Shown piece after piece: positions 24,573 through 33,162 of a stretch of 36,960 bases of DNA. Each line of letters begins with the position of its first letter. The first letter of the stretch is position 1. A program made the position numbers and the translations under genes. The notes under the pieces were generated by a model. It saw only the letters and a list, made by a program, of their open reading frames with translations. It ran no database searches and was not told where the DNA came from. The DNA comes from Candidatus Bathyarchaeum sp. GTDB lineage: Archaea; Thermoproteota; Bathyarchaeia; Bathyarchaeales; Bathyarchaeaceae. Location of the stretch: the NCBI GenBank assembly GCA_003096235.1, contig PIXT01000093.1:1-36960 (forward strand). The letters are read 5' to 3'.

Positions 24573-25319
24573 TTACGAACTTTGTTTACTGGGGTTCCGT
24601 ACGTGGATGATTACCGGGGGTTCTGGAAGGTTTGACGTAACAGTAGCTGGTGCCTTTGGAGCCTCAGTTTGTTCTGGAGTTTTTGTTTGTGGTACTTCAG
24701 GTGCTGGTGTAGTTTTCTCTCCGAGGAGCAGGTTGTCTAGTTTGCTCTTTAAAACTTCTAGGTCGCTTTTTTCTGCGTTAACTCCCTTTAGTCCCCACTG
24801 TATAATCTTCAAGGCTTTCTCGTAAGATTCACTGTTTAGTCTGCCGATTTCGCGTTCGATTTCCAAGTTTATCAAAGCTGAGTGTAGTTCATGAATCTGT
24901 TTGTTGCAGCGTTCAATTTCACTGTCTATATTATCCACTAGCCCTTTGGCTTTGTCCTTTAGTTGATTTAGAGCTCCTTCAAAGGTCATGTGTAAATCAT
25001 CGTACATTTCCGGCGGAATCTTCTTCTTTGCAACCAGCTCGTTTAATGCCTTGTCTTTTCTCCAAATCAATGGAATTTCTTGGCACAAAGAGTTAGCTTT
25101 CAATTTGAGTGTCGGAGAAATCACCAGGTTCCCGTTGTCCATTTTAATCTGATCGCTGGAGTAGCTAAGGAACTCTCCGTCACCGTGTTCAACAAAGATT
25201 CCATCTATTCGACCTGTGGGTGTTACCTTGAATGATGCAACTCGACCTATTTGTCTTCCATACTCATCCTTTATTTGGTTACCAACAAAAAGAAAGGGGT
25301 TGGAAATTGGTTTTGACAC
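24573..25319 (-). CDS. cdvA: CdvA, archaeal division scaffold
   Basis: A 248-residue protein with the CdvA layout. Residues 1 to about 75 form a PRC-barrel-like domain (LFVGNQIKDEYGRQIGRVAS, then GRIDGIFVEHGDGEF). A long coiled coil runs from about 95 to 205. A Pro/Thr-rich tail ends in LPEPP (231-235) and the strand VIIHVR (236-241), the place where CdvA carries the peptide that joins the winged helix of CdvB. CdvA marks the division site on the membrane and recruits CdvB. The start is GTG at 25319, decided by a near-perfect GGAGGTGA five bases upstream. It is the second gene of the operon. Confidence 0.92.
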   Translation of the reverse strand: MSKPISNPFLFVGNQIKDEYGRQIGRVASFKVTPTGRIDGIFVEHGDGEFLSYSSDQIKMDNGNLVISPTLKLKANSLCQEIPLIWRKDKALNELVAKKKIPPEMYDDLHMTFEGALNQLKDKAKGLVDNIDSEIERCNKQIHELHSALINLEIEREIGRLNSESYEKALKIIQWGLKGVNAEKSDLEVLKSKLDNLLLGEKTTPAPEVPQTKTPEQTEAPKAPATVTSNLPEPPVIIHVRNPSKQSS

Positions 25320-25365
25320 AGTGTCACCTCCTTAATTTCCGTGCACACCTATGTTTATTGCAGAG

Positions 25366-26019
25366 TTATGTCTCGCTTCCCATTGATTCCCCAAATGATG
25401 GGATGCCCGTGGGCAAATCTGGGAACTTTTCTTTGACTTTCTGCTCTGCAACAGTTGCGGCTTCGTTGAGTATTTTTTGTGCATCGTCGCCTGCGGTCTG
25501 GAAGTCAATGTTCATGCCCGAGTTGTAACCCGCATCCATGATAATTCCACTGAGCAAGTTTCCGATACTGCCAATTTCACGTTCTGCCTCTGGGAATACT
25601 GTGCCCATTCCTGACTTGACGTTGCGTAGCACATTAACTGCTGGCGCCAAGGTACTGACTACATCGCCAAGCTCTGAAACTGTGCTCAGTCTGAGAACTA
25701 TCTGTTCTAGGGCTAGCCTAGAGTGCATAATCATTCGTTCCATTTTTCGTATTTCTGCCAATTCGTTGGCGAAGACGTTTGCGCGTGCCATGTCATGTTT
25801 TGTGTATGCACTAACTATTTTTTGGAATATTGCTTTGTCGCGGTCTGTGAATCGGTCTGCAGCTTTGTCTAGTTTCTGTATCTGCATTTCCATTCTTTTT
25901 ACTGCGAAATCTAATCGTGGTTTCAATGGACCCGGAGGGCGAACCGCGTCCTTAATTTTACTACTGAGAGGTGTGTCGTCGACTCCTTCTCCCCATTTTT
26001 TTGCAAATTTTTCAGACAT
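25366..26019 (-). CDS. Short ESCRT-III paralogue (Snf7-like, CdvB1/B2 type)
   Basis: A 217-residue ESCRT-III protein without the winged helix of CdvB. Its N-terminus contains VRPPGPLKPRLDFAVKRM, the typical archaeal ESCRT-III opening, then the long helical core (DKAIFQKIVSAYTKHDMARA, NELAEIRKMERMI) and a tail with FPDLPTGIPSF near residue 199, which resembles a type 2 MIT-interacting motif. I chose ATG at 26019 because GAGG lies eight bases upstream; the open frame runs back to a TTG at 26037. It is the first gene of the operon, 46 bases before cdvA. It probably co-polymerises with CdvB and is pulled out by CdvC. Confidence 0.92.
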   Translation of the reverse strand: MSEKFAKKWGEGVDDTPLSSKIKDAVRPPGPLKPRLDFAVKRMEMQIQKLDKAADRFTDRDKAIFQKIVSAYTKHDMARANVFANELAEIRKMERMIMHSRLALEQIVLRLSTVSELGDVVSTLAPAVNVLRNVKSGMGTVFPEAEREIGSIGNLLSGIIMDAGYNSGMNIDFQTAGDDAQKILNEAATVAEQKVKEKFPDLPTGIPSFGESMGSET

Positions 26020-26085
26020 TCTAAATTCCTCACGCAAGGAGGTGTGTTTAAAGCGTATTATTACGTTGTTAATATGCAGCGAACA

Positions 26086-26102
26086 TTTACATATATATTA
26101 GA
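26086..26102 (-). promoter_or_regulatory. TATA box of the cdv operon
   Basis: Read on the minus strand the sequence is TAATATATATG, a strong AT-only box, about 70 bases before the ATG of the short ESCRT-III gene. Transcription would begin near 26065, leaving a leader of about 45 bases that ends with the GAGG ribosome site. Confidence 0.55.
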
Positions 26103-26189
26103 CATATCATACCCATTCTACCGCCGTTTTGAGCTTTAAAGCTAAGATTGAAAGAGAGATGGGGCGCATACCCGAAAATAGACAGTTTC

Positions 26190-26202
26190 GTGTAAGTTAC
26201 AC
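26190..26202. promoter_or_regulatory. Operator-like palindrome GTGTAAGTTACAC
   Basis: Two exact 6-base half-sites with one central base, in the 228-base gap between the cdv operon and the small membrane protein gene, 46 bases before the ATG of the latter. The location fits a regulator site, but no factor is known. Confidence 0.35.
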
Positions 26203-26247
26203 TCAAAAGCGCGAAGAATTAACTGTTAAAAGCAAGGTGAAACGGAT

Positions 26248-26466
26248 ATGAGTGACCGAATAAAAATACTGGGAGTATTCGCCCTGTTAGGTTTCGTAGG
26301 TGGAATAGTCGCTAACGTTGGTTTCCACACAGTGTGGCCATGGTTAGTAGCTAATTTTCCTTTAATATTCTCTGCAGAGTGGGTTATCTCGGGAATGGCA
26401 GGTGCTCTGATAACTACATTCTTTGTAGTGATCTGGGTATACCTAAGTAAACCCTCCTCGGAGTAA
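26248..26466 (+). CDS. Small two-helix membrane protein, function unknown
   Basis: A 72-residue protein that I do not recognise. Two hydrophobic segments are clear: residues about 7-27 (with a GFVGGIVANVG glycine-rich stretch) and about 43-66. The short loop between them contains three tryptophans (two in VWPWLV, one in SAEWV). The tail is short and polar. The ATG at 26248 is preceded by AAGGTGA at about 8 bases, a good ribosome site, so the frame is probably translated. It stands alone, divergent from the cdv operon and upstream of uvrB. A link to division is possible from position only. Confidence 0.6.
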   Translation: MSDRIKILGVFALLGFVGGIVANVGFHTVWPWLVANFPLIFSAEWVISGMAGALITTFFVVIWVYLSKPSSE

Positions 26467-26491
26467 AGGGAAAAACTTCCTCCCTCCTTTA
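26464..26491 (+). terminator. Possible terminator stem after the small membrane protein
   Basis: TAAAGG (26464-26469) and CCTTTA (26486-26491) can pair, with a pyrimidine-rich stretch CTTCCTCCCTCC between them. It begins at the stop codon. Weak evidence. Confidence 0.3.
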
Positions 26492-26620
26492 TTTGAGGCT
26501 CCCCCGCGTCTTTCTATAGCGGTAAGCAAGTTTTTGTTTTGATACATGCCAAAAACTGAAAACCTTTTAAGAGCGTGTTTTTCTTTCAAGTTTAATCTTT
26601 TTTAGTTGCTGGATGATAGC

Positions 26621-28612
26621 ATGCGATTCAAGTTAGTGGCTCCTTACAAAATGTCGCCTGGTCAGGAAGAGGCAGTGGAAAAGCTGGTCTCAAACTTTGA
26701 GACGTCAGATAAGCAGACTCTTCTTGGGATTACTGGAAGCGGCAAAACGTTTGTTATGGCGAATTTAATTAACAAACTTCATAAGCCCACTTTGATTATT
26801 GCTCACAACAAAACTTTGGCGGCTCAGCTTTATGCTGAATTAAAAGAGCTTTTTCCGGATAATCGAGTGGAGTATTTCATTTCGTTTTATTCTTATTATC
26901 AGCCTGAATCATACTTGCCGACAACTGACATGTACATCGAAAAGGATTCTGACATCAACGAGCAAATAGAAAAGATGCGCATGCATGCAGTTTCCAGTAT
27001 TGTCAGCAGGGAAGATACCATAATTGTGGCGAGCATAAGCTGCATTTACGGTTTAGGAAACCCTGAGGATTTCAAGGGCATGGCGGCAGATTTGAGTGTT
27101 GGAAAACAGATGAAACGCAGAGAATTGCTGCAGGCTCTAGTGAATATGCAGTATGAGCGTAACGATAAGTTTCTTGAGGCTGGCAGGTTTCGGGTTCGAG
27201 GAAACGTTGTGGATGTTATTCCTTCATACGAGGAAGATATTTTGCGAATTGAGCTTGAAGGCGACAAAATCAAGAGCATAAAAGAAGTTGATGCAATAAC
27301 TGGTGACGTTAAGGTTCGTGTTGACAAGCTTACTTTGTATCCTGCAAGACAGTATGTTGTGCCTGAAGAGAAACAAAAAAGGGCACTCGAGCAAATAAAA
27401 CAAGAACTTGCTGAACAGCTGCCTAAGCTTCCTGCTCTTGAAGCTCAAAGACTCAAAAAACGAGTGAAATATGACCTTGAAATGATCAAAGAGATGGGCT
27501 ACTGCAAAGGAATCGAAAACTACAGTCGCCATTTTGATGGACGCAGCATTGGTGAACCGCCGTTTGTTTTGCTTGACTATTTTCCTAAAGACTATTTGTT
27601 GATAATTGATGAAAGTCACCAGTCAATTCCACAATCGCGGGCTATGTTTAATGGTGATTATTCGCGAAAAAAGAATCTTGTTGATTATGGTTTTCGGCTT
27701 TCGTGTGCTTTTGATAATCGTCCGCTCAAGTTTGAGGAATTCGAGAAAAAGATGGGAAAAACATTGTTTGTTTCTGCGACTCCAGCAGATTATGAGCTGC
27801 AAGTCAGCGGTAAACCTGTAGAGTTAATAACAAGGCCTACTGGGCTTCTTGACCCCGAAGTTGAAATTCATCCCATTGAGGGTCAGATGAAGCATTTGAT
27901 GGTAGAAGCAAAAAAGACAATTGACAGAGGCGACCGAGTCTTGATTACCACTCTCACAAAGAGAATGGCAGAAGACTTGACTGATTATTTGGTGAAAGAA
28001 GGCTTCCAAGTTAGGTACATGCACTCTGAAATTGACAGCTTAGACCGAATAGAGCTGATTAGGCAGTTGCGGGCTGGCGAGTTTGACGTTCTTGTGGGTA
28101 TAAATCTGCTGCGTGAAGGTTTGGATGTGCCTGAAGTTTCAACGATTTTTATTTTGGATGCAGACAAAGAAGGCTTCTTGCGGGATGAGCGCAGTCTTAT
28201 TCAGACTATTGGAAGAGCAGCCAGAAACGTGAATGGCAAAGTGTTTTTGTATGCTGACGAAAAAACGCGGTCAATCAAAAGGGCTGTTGAGGTAACGCGG
28301 TACAGGCGAATATTCCAGAAGGGTTACAACAAAAAGCACAACATTACTCCCCGAACCATAGTGAAAAGCGTAGCTAAAAGCGAGAGGTCAATTAAAGGAA
28401 CTAGGCATTTGCCGAAGTCTGAGATTCAAAGACAGCTTATTGATTTTGATGCAAAGATGAGGTCTGCTGCTGCAATACTTGATTTTGAACAAGCGATAAC
28501 GCTTAGAGATCGGATTCAGGAATTGGAAAAGTCTTTAGATTGGATGTTGGGAAAACAGGACCGAAAAGCCAACAAAAAAAGAAAGGTAAAAACGGGTTCG
28601 TTAAAGCGATAA
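26621..28612 (+). CDS. uvrB: Excinuclease ABC subunit B
   Basis: UvrB loads onto damaged DNA from UvrA and prepares it for UvrC incision. From the ATG at 26621 it has 663 residues, a standard length. Seen in order: FKLVAPYKMSPGQEEAV, Walker A GITGSGKTFVMA near residue 36-47, the damage-probing hairpin segment SYYQPESYLPTTD near 87, motif II DESHQSIPQ, LFVSATPADYEL, VGINLLREGLDVPEV, and RSLIQTIGRAARN. The C-terminal UVR domain (about 600-640: IDFDAKMRSAAAILDFEQAI) contacts UvrC. The frame opens five codons earlier with TTG (26606), but the ATG gives the usual family N-terminus. No ribosome site is obvious; a TATA-like CTTTTAAG is at about 26564-26571. Confidence 0.97.
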   Translation: MRFKLVAPYKMSPGQEEAVEKLVSNFETSDKQTLLGITGSGKTFVMANLINKLHKPTLIIAHNKTLAAQLYAELKELFPDNRVEYFISFYSYYQPESYLPTTDMYIEKDSDINEQIEKMRMHAVSSIVSREDTIIVASISCIYGLGNPEDFKGMAADLSVGKQMKRRELLQALVNMQYERNDKFLEAGRFRVRGNVVDVIPSYEEDILRIELEGDKIKSIKEVDAITGDVKVRVDKLTLYPARQYVVPEEKQKRALEQIKQELAEQLPKLPALEAQRLKKRVKYDLEMIKEMGYCKGIENYSRHFDGRSIGEPPFVLLDYFPKDYLLIIDESHQSIPQSRAMFNGDYSRKKNLVDYGFRLSCAFDNRPLKFEEFEKKMGKTLFVSATPADYELQVSGKPVELITRPTGLLDPEVEIHPIEGQMKHLMVEAKKTIDRGDRVLITTLTKRMAEDLTDYLVKEGFQVRYMHSEIDSLDRIELIRQLRAGEFDVLVGINLLREGLDVPEVSTIFILDADKEGFLRDERSLIQTIGRAARNVNGKVFLYADEKTRSIKRAVEVTRYRRIFQKGYNKKHNITPRTIVKSVAKSERSIKGTRHLPKSEIQRQLIDFDAKMRSAAAILDFEQAITLRDRIQELEKSLDWMLGKQDRKANKKRKVKTGSLKR

Positions 28613-28636
28613 ATGTAGAACAGGAAAAACAGAGCG

Positions 28637-31489
28637 ATGAGAGATAGTATTTTTGTTAAGGGTGCACGTGAGCACAATCTGAAGAACGTTGATGTAGAGT
28701 TACCTAGAAACAAGTTTATTGTAATCACTGGCTTGTCAGGTTCAGGAAAATCGACCCTAGCCTTTGACACGATATATGCTGAAGGACAAAGAAGGTATGT
28801 GGAAAGTTTGTCGGCTTATGCGCGGCAGTTTTTGGGTTTGATGGATAAACCTGACGTTGACTCGATTGAGGGTCTTTCTCCAGCTATTTCGATAGAACAA
28901 AAAACCACAAGCAAAAACCCGCGCTCAACAGTTGGCACCGTGACAGAGATTTATGATTATCTTCGTTTACTGTTTGCGCGCATCGGAGTGCATCACTGTC
29001 CAAAGTGTGATAGCTTGATTCATCCGCAGAGCCCAGAGAACATTACGAGCTTGATAATGAATGAGCAGTGCAAGACTTTGACTTTTCTTGCGCCAATTAT
29101 CAGGGGAATTAAAGGAACACACGAAAAGGTTTTGGAAGACCTGAAAAAAGACGGTTACACAAAGATTCGTGTTGATCAGCAAATCTATGATTCAGAGCAA
29201 ATCAACGAAATAAAACTTGAACGTTACGGAAAACATTGGATTGAAGCAGTAGTAGACACTGTTCAGATAGACAATGAAGAGCGGTCGCGGATAGCAGAAG
29301 CGGTTGAGCAGGCATTAGAAGTCGGCAAAGGCACAATGATTGTTATCGATCAGGAACAGGACACCACACAACGAAGAGAAGTGGAACGATTTGAAACCGA
29401 AACAATCTATAGCACCTTTGGAGCTTGCCCAAACCACCCAGAAATCGTGTTCGAAAGCTTAGAACCTAGAATGTTCTCATTCAATTCGCCGTACGGCGCA
29501 TGCAAACAATGTCACGGGCTAGGCAACACACTAGAAATCTCCGAGGACTTGGTGATTCCAGACAAAAACAAATCAATCATAGACGGCGCCCTTGCAGTTT
29601 ATGGAAAAATGGACTTAAGCTGGAGAGTGCAACAGCTTGCTGCAGTTGGCAAAAAATACGGTTTTGATGTGTTCACTCCAGTAAACAACTTTACACAAAA
29701 GCAGCTTGATGTGCTCTTGTATGGAACAAAAGAGCCGATTAACGGGAGTTGGTCAAATGGTGCAAGTATGTGGATGAAAAACGGTTGGGAAGGGGTCATT
29801 CCACAGACCATGCGGTTGTATCGTCAAACAGAAAGTGAAGGCAGAAAAGAGGCAATAATGAAGTTCATGAAGTCGTCTCCGTGCACAGCATGTGAAGGAA
29901 AACGTTTGCGTCCAGTTGTGCTTGGTGTTCGCATACTTGACAAAAGCATCAGCGACGTTACTGGCTTGTCAATTGAGCAGGCAGTTGATTTTTTCGTTAA
30001 CCTTGACTCTAAATTGAACGAAAAAGAGTTGATAATCGCTAAGCAGGTTCTTAAAGAAATCAATGAACGTTTAGGTTTTCTCAAAAACGTTGGATTAGGT
30101 TATCTTACGTTGGCTAGAGCCGCCAGAACACTTTCAGGCGGAGAAGCACAACGGATTCGTTTAGCCACACAGATTGGAAGCAACCTGATGGGCGTTTTGT
30201 ATATTCTGGATGAACCCAGCATCGGGTTACATCACCGAGACAACAAGAAACTAATCACCACACTTCATAAACTGCGAGATTTAGGCAACACCTTGATTGT
30301 GGTAGAGCATGACGAAGAAACAATACTAAATGCAGACTACATCGTGGATATGGGTCCAGGAGCTGGAGTTCATGGTGGACAAATTGTTTGTCAGGGAACC
30401 GTTTCAGACATTATGCACTGCAAAAACAGCCTTACCGGCAAGTATCTTTCAGGCGAACTAAAAATTGAGCAATCCAAACAACGACGAAAACCCGTAGGTT
30501 ACATGACCATACAAGGCGCCAAAGAGAACAACCTGAAAAACATTGCAGTGAAGCTTCCACTTGGAGTTTTGTGTGGAATAACTGGAGTTTCAGGCTCAGG
30601 AAAGAGCACGCTCATGAACTTGACGGTTATGCCTGCTTTGAGGCAAAAGTTTGGAGAGCACGTTGACAAGGTTGGAAAACATGACACGATAACTGTTCCT
30701 TCAGGTGTGCAAAACGTTATCGTAATCAATCAGGAGCCTATTGGAAAAACTCCCCGAAGCAACCCTGCCACGTACACCAAACTTTTTGATGAAATACGCA
30801 AACTATTTGCTCAAACAAAAGACGCTAAAATGCGGGGCTACAAGCCTGGAAGGTTCTCGTTTAACGTTAAGGGCGGAAGATGCGAAACCTGTGGAGGCTA
30901 CGGAGTTATCCGTATTGAAATGAATTTTCTTCCAGACGTTTACGTTAAATGCAGTGACTGTAAAGGAAAACGCTACAACAAAGAAACATTAAGCATCCGC
31001 TACAAAGGAAAAAACATAGCCGAAGTTCTTGACATGGAAGTAGAAGAAGCAGCAGAATTCTTCAAGAACATCCCGAAGATTTCTCGAAAACTTCAGACGT
31101 TACTGGATGTGGGGCTTGGATACATTAAACTGGGGCAAAGCTCAACTACGCTTTCGGGAGGCGAAAGCCAACGCATCAAAATCACTCGTGAATTAAGTAA
31201 AAACAAGGCTGGTCATGTTGTTTACATGTTGGATGAGCCGACAACAGGGCTTCATTTTGATGACACAAAACGGCTGATACAGGTGCTAAACAGTCTGGTG
31301 GATAAAGCAAACACTGTTTACGTAATCGAGCACAACCTTGATGTCATAAAAAGCTGCGATTATATCATTGATTTAGGTCCTGAGGGTGGAGAAGCAGGAG
31401 GAGAAGTAATTACTCAAGGAACTCCAGAAGAGGTTGCTCAAACTTCTGAGTCTTACACCGGAAAGTTCCTAAAAGAATGCACAAAATAG
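28637..31489 (+). CDS. uvrA: Excinuclease ABC subunit A
   Basis: A 950-residue UvrA of full length, the damage-sensing ATPase of bacterial-type excision repair. It has two ABC-type ATPase modules: GLSGSGKSTLAFDTIYAEGQ near residue 32-51 and GVSGSGKSTLMN near 645. Two signature motifs, LSGGEAQRIRLA and LSGGESQRIKI, are each followed by Walker B (LYILDEPSIGLHHRD, VYMLDEPTTGLHFDD). Zinc module 2 has the normal CETC/CSDC pairs; in module 1 one cysteine is replaced by histidine (CPNH paired with CKQC), a variant also seen in other UvrA lineages. The ATG follows uvrB by 24 bases with AGGAAAA upstream. It is the middle gene of uvrBAC. Confidence 0.97.
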   Translation: MRDSIFVKGAREHNLKNVDVELPRNKFIVITGLSGSGKSTLAFDTIYAEGQRRYVESLSAYARQFLGLMDKPDVDSIEGLSPAISIEQKTTSKNPRSTVGTVTEIYDYLRLLFARIGVHHCPKCDSLIHPQSPENITSLIMNEQCKTLTFLAPIIRGIKGTHEKVLEDLKKDGYTKIRVDQQIYDSEQINEIKLERYGKHWIEAVVDTVQIDNEERSRIAEAVEQALEVGKGTMIVIDQEQDTTQRREVERFETETIYSTFGACPNHPEIVFESLEPRMFSFNSPYGACKQCHGLGNTLEISEDLVIPDKNKSIIDGALAVYGKMDLSWRVQQLAAVGKKYGFDVFTPVNNFTQKQLDVLLYGTKEPINGSWSNGASMWMKNGWEGVIPQTMRLYRQTESEGRKEAIMKFMKSSPCTACEGKRLRPVVLGVRILDKSISDVTGLSIEQAVDFFVNLDSKLNEKELIIAKQVLKEINERLGFLKNVGLGYLTLARAARTLSGGEAQRIRLATQIGSNLMGVLYILDEPSIGLHHRDNKKLITTLHKLRDLGNTLIVVEHDEETILNADYIVDMGPGAGVHGGQIVCQGTVSDIMHCKNSLTGKYLSGELKIEQSKQRRKPVGYMTIQGAKENNLKNIAVKLPLGVLCGITGVSGSGKSTLMNLTVMPALRQKFGEHVDKVGKHDTITVPSGVQNVIVINQEPIGKTPRSNPATYTKLFDEIRKLFAQTKDAKMRGYKPGRFSFNVKGGRCETCGGYGVIRIEMNFLPDVYVKCSDCKGKRYNKETLSIRYKGKNIAEVLDMEVEEAAEFFKNIPKISRKLQTLLDVGLGYIKLGQSSTTLSGGESQRIKITRELSKNKAGHVVYMLDEPTTGLHFDDTKRLIQVLNSLVDKANTVYVIEHNLDVIKSCDYIIDLGPEGGEAGGEVITQGTPEEVAQTSESYTGKFLKECTK

Positions 31490-31498
31490 AAAGTAGAT

Positions 31499-33115
31499 TT
31501 GGTTGTTGAACGTGTGATTTCGATCTCTGAGCCGTCTGAGTTCAAAAGTTCAGAAGTTCCCCCTGAACCTGTAGTCTATGTGTTCAAGGACGCTAAAGAC
31601 GACATTATTTACATCGGAAAAGCTAAAAACCTCAGGTCACGGGTTCGATGTTACTTTTCGAATTCAGACCAGTCCCAAAAAACTTTGCATCTTGTTCCAA
31701 AAATCAGGTCAATCGAATGGATCATAGTATACAACGAAGTTGAAGCCCTGCTTCTAGAAAACAAGCTGGTTAAAAAGCACAAACCAAAATATAACGTGAA
31801 CCTCAAAGACGCAAAAACCTACGCCTATATTGCAATTTCTAAAGAGGCGTATCCCCGAATTTTTTCTAGCAGAAAGCCTTCTTCTAGACTGGAAATGTTT
31901 GGTCCTTACACTGAAGGCTATTTACGGCGAGAACTTCAACGGTTAGTAATTAAAATTTTCAAGATACGTGTTTGCAAAAAGTTTCCAAAACGGGCATGCC
32001 TAAATTTTCACATCGGATTGTGCACTGCACCCTGCACAGGCAATGTAACCCAGCAACAATACAATGAACAAGTTGAGCGGGCACGCTCTTTTCTTTTGGG
32101 CAATTACGAGCAAGTAATTGAACAGCTCCAGCTTCAGATGCAAAATGCTTCACAGGCTGTGGAGTATGAGCGGGCTCTTGAGTTGCGTAACCAGATTGCG
32201 TCTATTAAGCTTCTTACTCAGCGCCAAGTTGTTGATGCTCACCGAAGGTACGATCAGGATGTTATTGCGTTCAGGCGGCTGGGAGATAAAATGCTGGTGG
32301 TTCAGATGGGGGTTCGAAAGGGTGTGCTTTTGGGGAAAAAGGAGTATGCCCTAGATTTTGAGCCGCAGATTGAACAGGAGTTTTTGAAGGAATTTTATAA
32401 CACAAAACAAATACCCCACCAAATACTGGTTAACACTGCTGCGTGGACAGACCCTAACGAAAAAGAGGCGCTGCAAGACTATTTTTCAACCCTAAGGGGT
32501 GCTCCAGTGAACCTTACGATACCAAAAGAGGGCGACGAACTTCACTTGATAAAGTTGGCGGAAAAGAACATCGAAGCAAACTTGGATGAAGACAGCGCAT
32601 TAGTTGACTTGCAGACATCTTTGAACCTTCCGTCGCTTCCACGAATAATAGAATGCTTCGATGTCTCCAACTTGGGAAAAGAGCATATTGTTTCAGGAAT
32701 GGTCAGATTCACAGACGGCAGTCCAGACAAAAATAATTACCGCAGATTCAAAATAAAAACAGTGACTGGACAAGACGATTTTGCCAGCATGAACGAGGCT
32801 GTGACCCGAAGATACACGCGTTTAGTTAATGAAAAATCTCAACTGCCTGACCTGATTGTAGTTGACGGCGGGTCTGGACAGGTAAATGCTGCAAATGCTG
32901 CGTTGAAATCGCTTGGTTTGCAGATTCCTCTTATTGGTCTTGCTAAAAAGTATGAGGAAATATTTTTGCCTGATGAAGTAACTCCGAGGCGGTTTAACAA
33001 GAAAAGCCGTATGATGCTTTTGTTGATGAGAATACGCGATTCTGCTCACAATTTTTCGGTTAGTTATAGCAAAAAGAGACGACAAATGAAAGTTAGAGAC
33101 GAATTTAGCAGCTAA
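31499..33115 (+). CDS. uvrC: Excinuclease ABC subunit C, without C-terminal helix-hairpin-helix domain
   Basis: UvrC makes both cuts around a lesion. This protein has 538 residues. The GIY-YIG 3'-incision domain is at the N-terminus (VYVF at 26-29, IYIGKAKNLRSRV at 37-49). The cysteine cluster CKKFPKRACLNFHIGLCTAPC follows near residue 158-178, then a UVR helix pair (about 205-240). The RNase H-like 5'-incision domain has ECFDVSNLGKEHIVSGMV near 384 and VVDGGSGQVNAAN near 458. The protein ends about 20 residues after RIRDSAHNF, so the tandem helix-hairpin-helix found in E. coli UvrC is absent, as in some other short archaeal forms. The start is uncertain: TTG at 31499 or GTG at 31514; neither has a good ribosome site. 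Confidence 0.95.
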   Translation: MVVERVISISEPSEFKSSEVPPEPVVYVFKDAKDDIIYIGKAKNLRSRVRCYFSNSDQSQKTLHLVPKIRSIEWIIVYNEVEALLLENKLVKKHKPKYNVNLKDAKTYAYIAISKEAYPRIFSSRKPSSRLEMFGPYTEGYLRRELQRLVIKIFKIRVCKKFPKRACLNFHIGLCTAPCTGNVTQQQYNEQVERARSFLLGNYEQVIEQLQLQMQNASQAVEYERALELRNQIASIKLLTQRQVVDAHRRYDQDVIAFRRLGDKMLVVQMGVRKGVLLGKKEYALDFEPQIEQEFLKEFYNTKQIPHQILVNTAAWTDPNEKEALQDYFSTLRGAPVNLTIPKEGDELHLIKLAEKNIEANLDEDSALVDLQTSLNLPSLPRIIECFDVSNLGKEHIVSGMVRFTDGSPDKNNYRRFKIKTVTGQDDFASMNEAVTRRYTRLVNEKSQLPDLIVVDGGSGQVNAANAALKSLGLQIPLIGLAKKYEEIFLPDEVTPRRFNKKSRMMLLLMRIRDSAHNFSVSYSKKRRQMKVRDEFSS

Positions 33116-33162
33116 TGGACTGTTGTGTTTTAGTGTTCCGTGTGCAGCAACATAGTCCGCGT

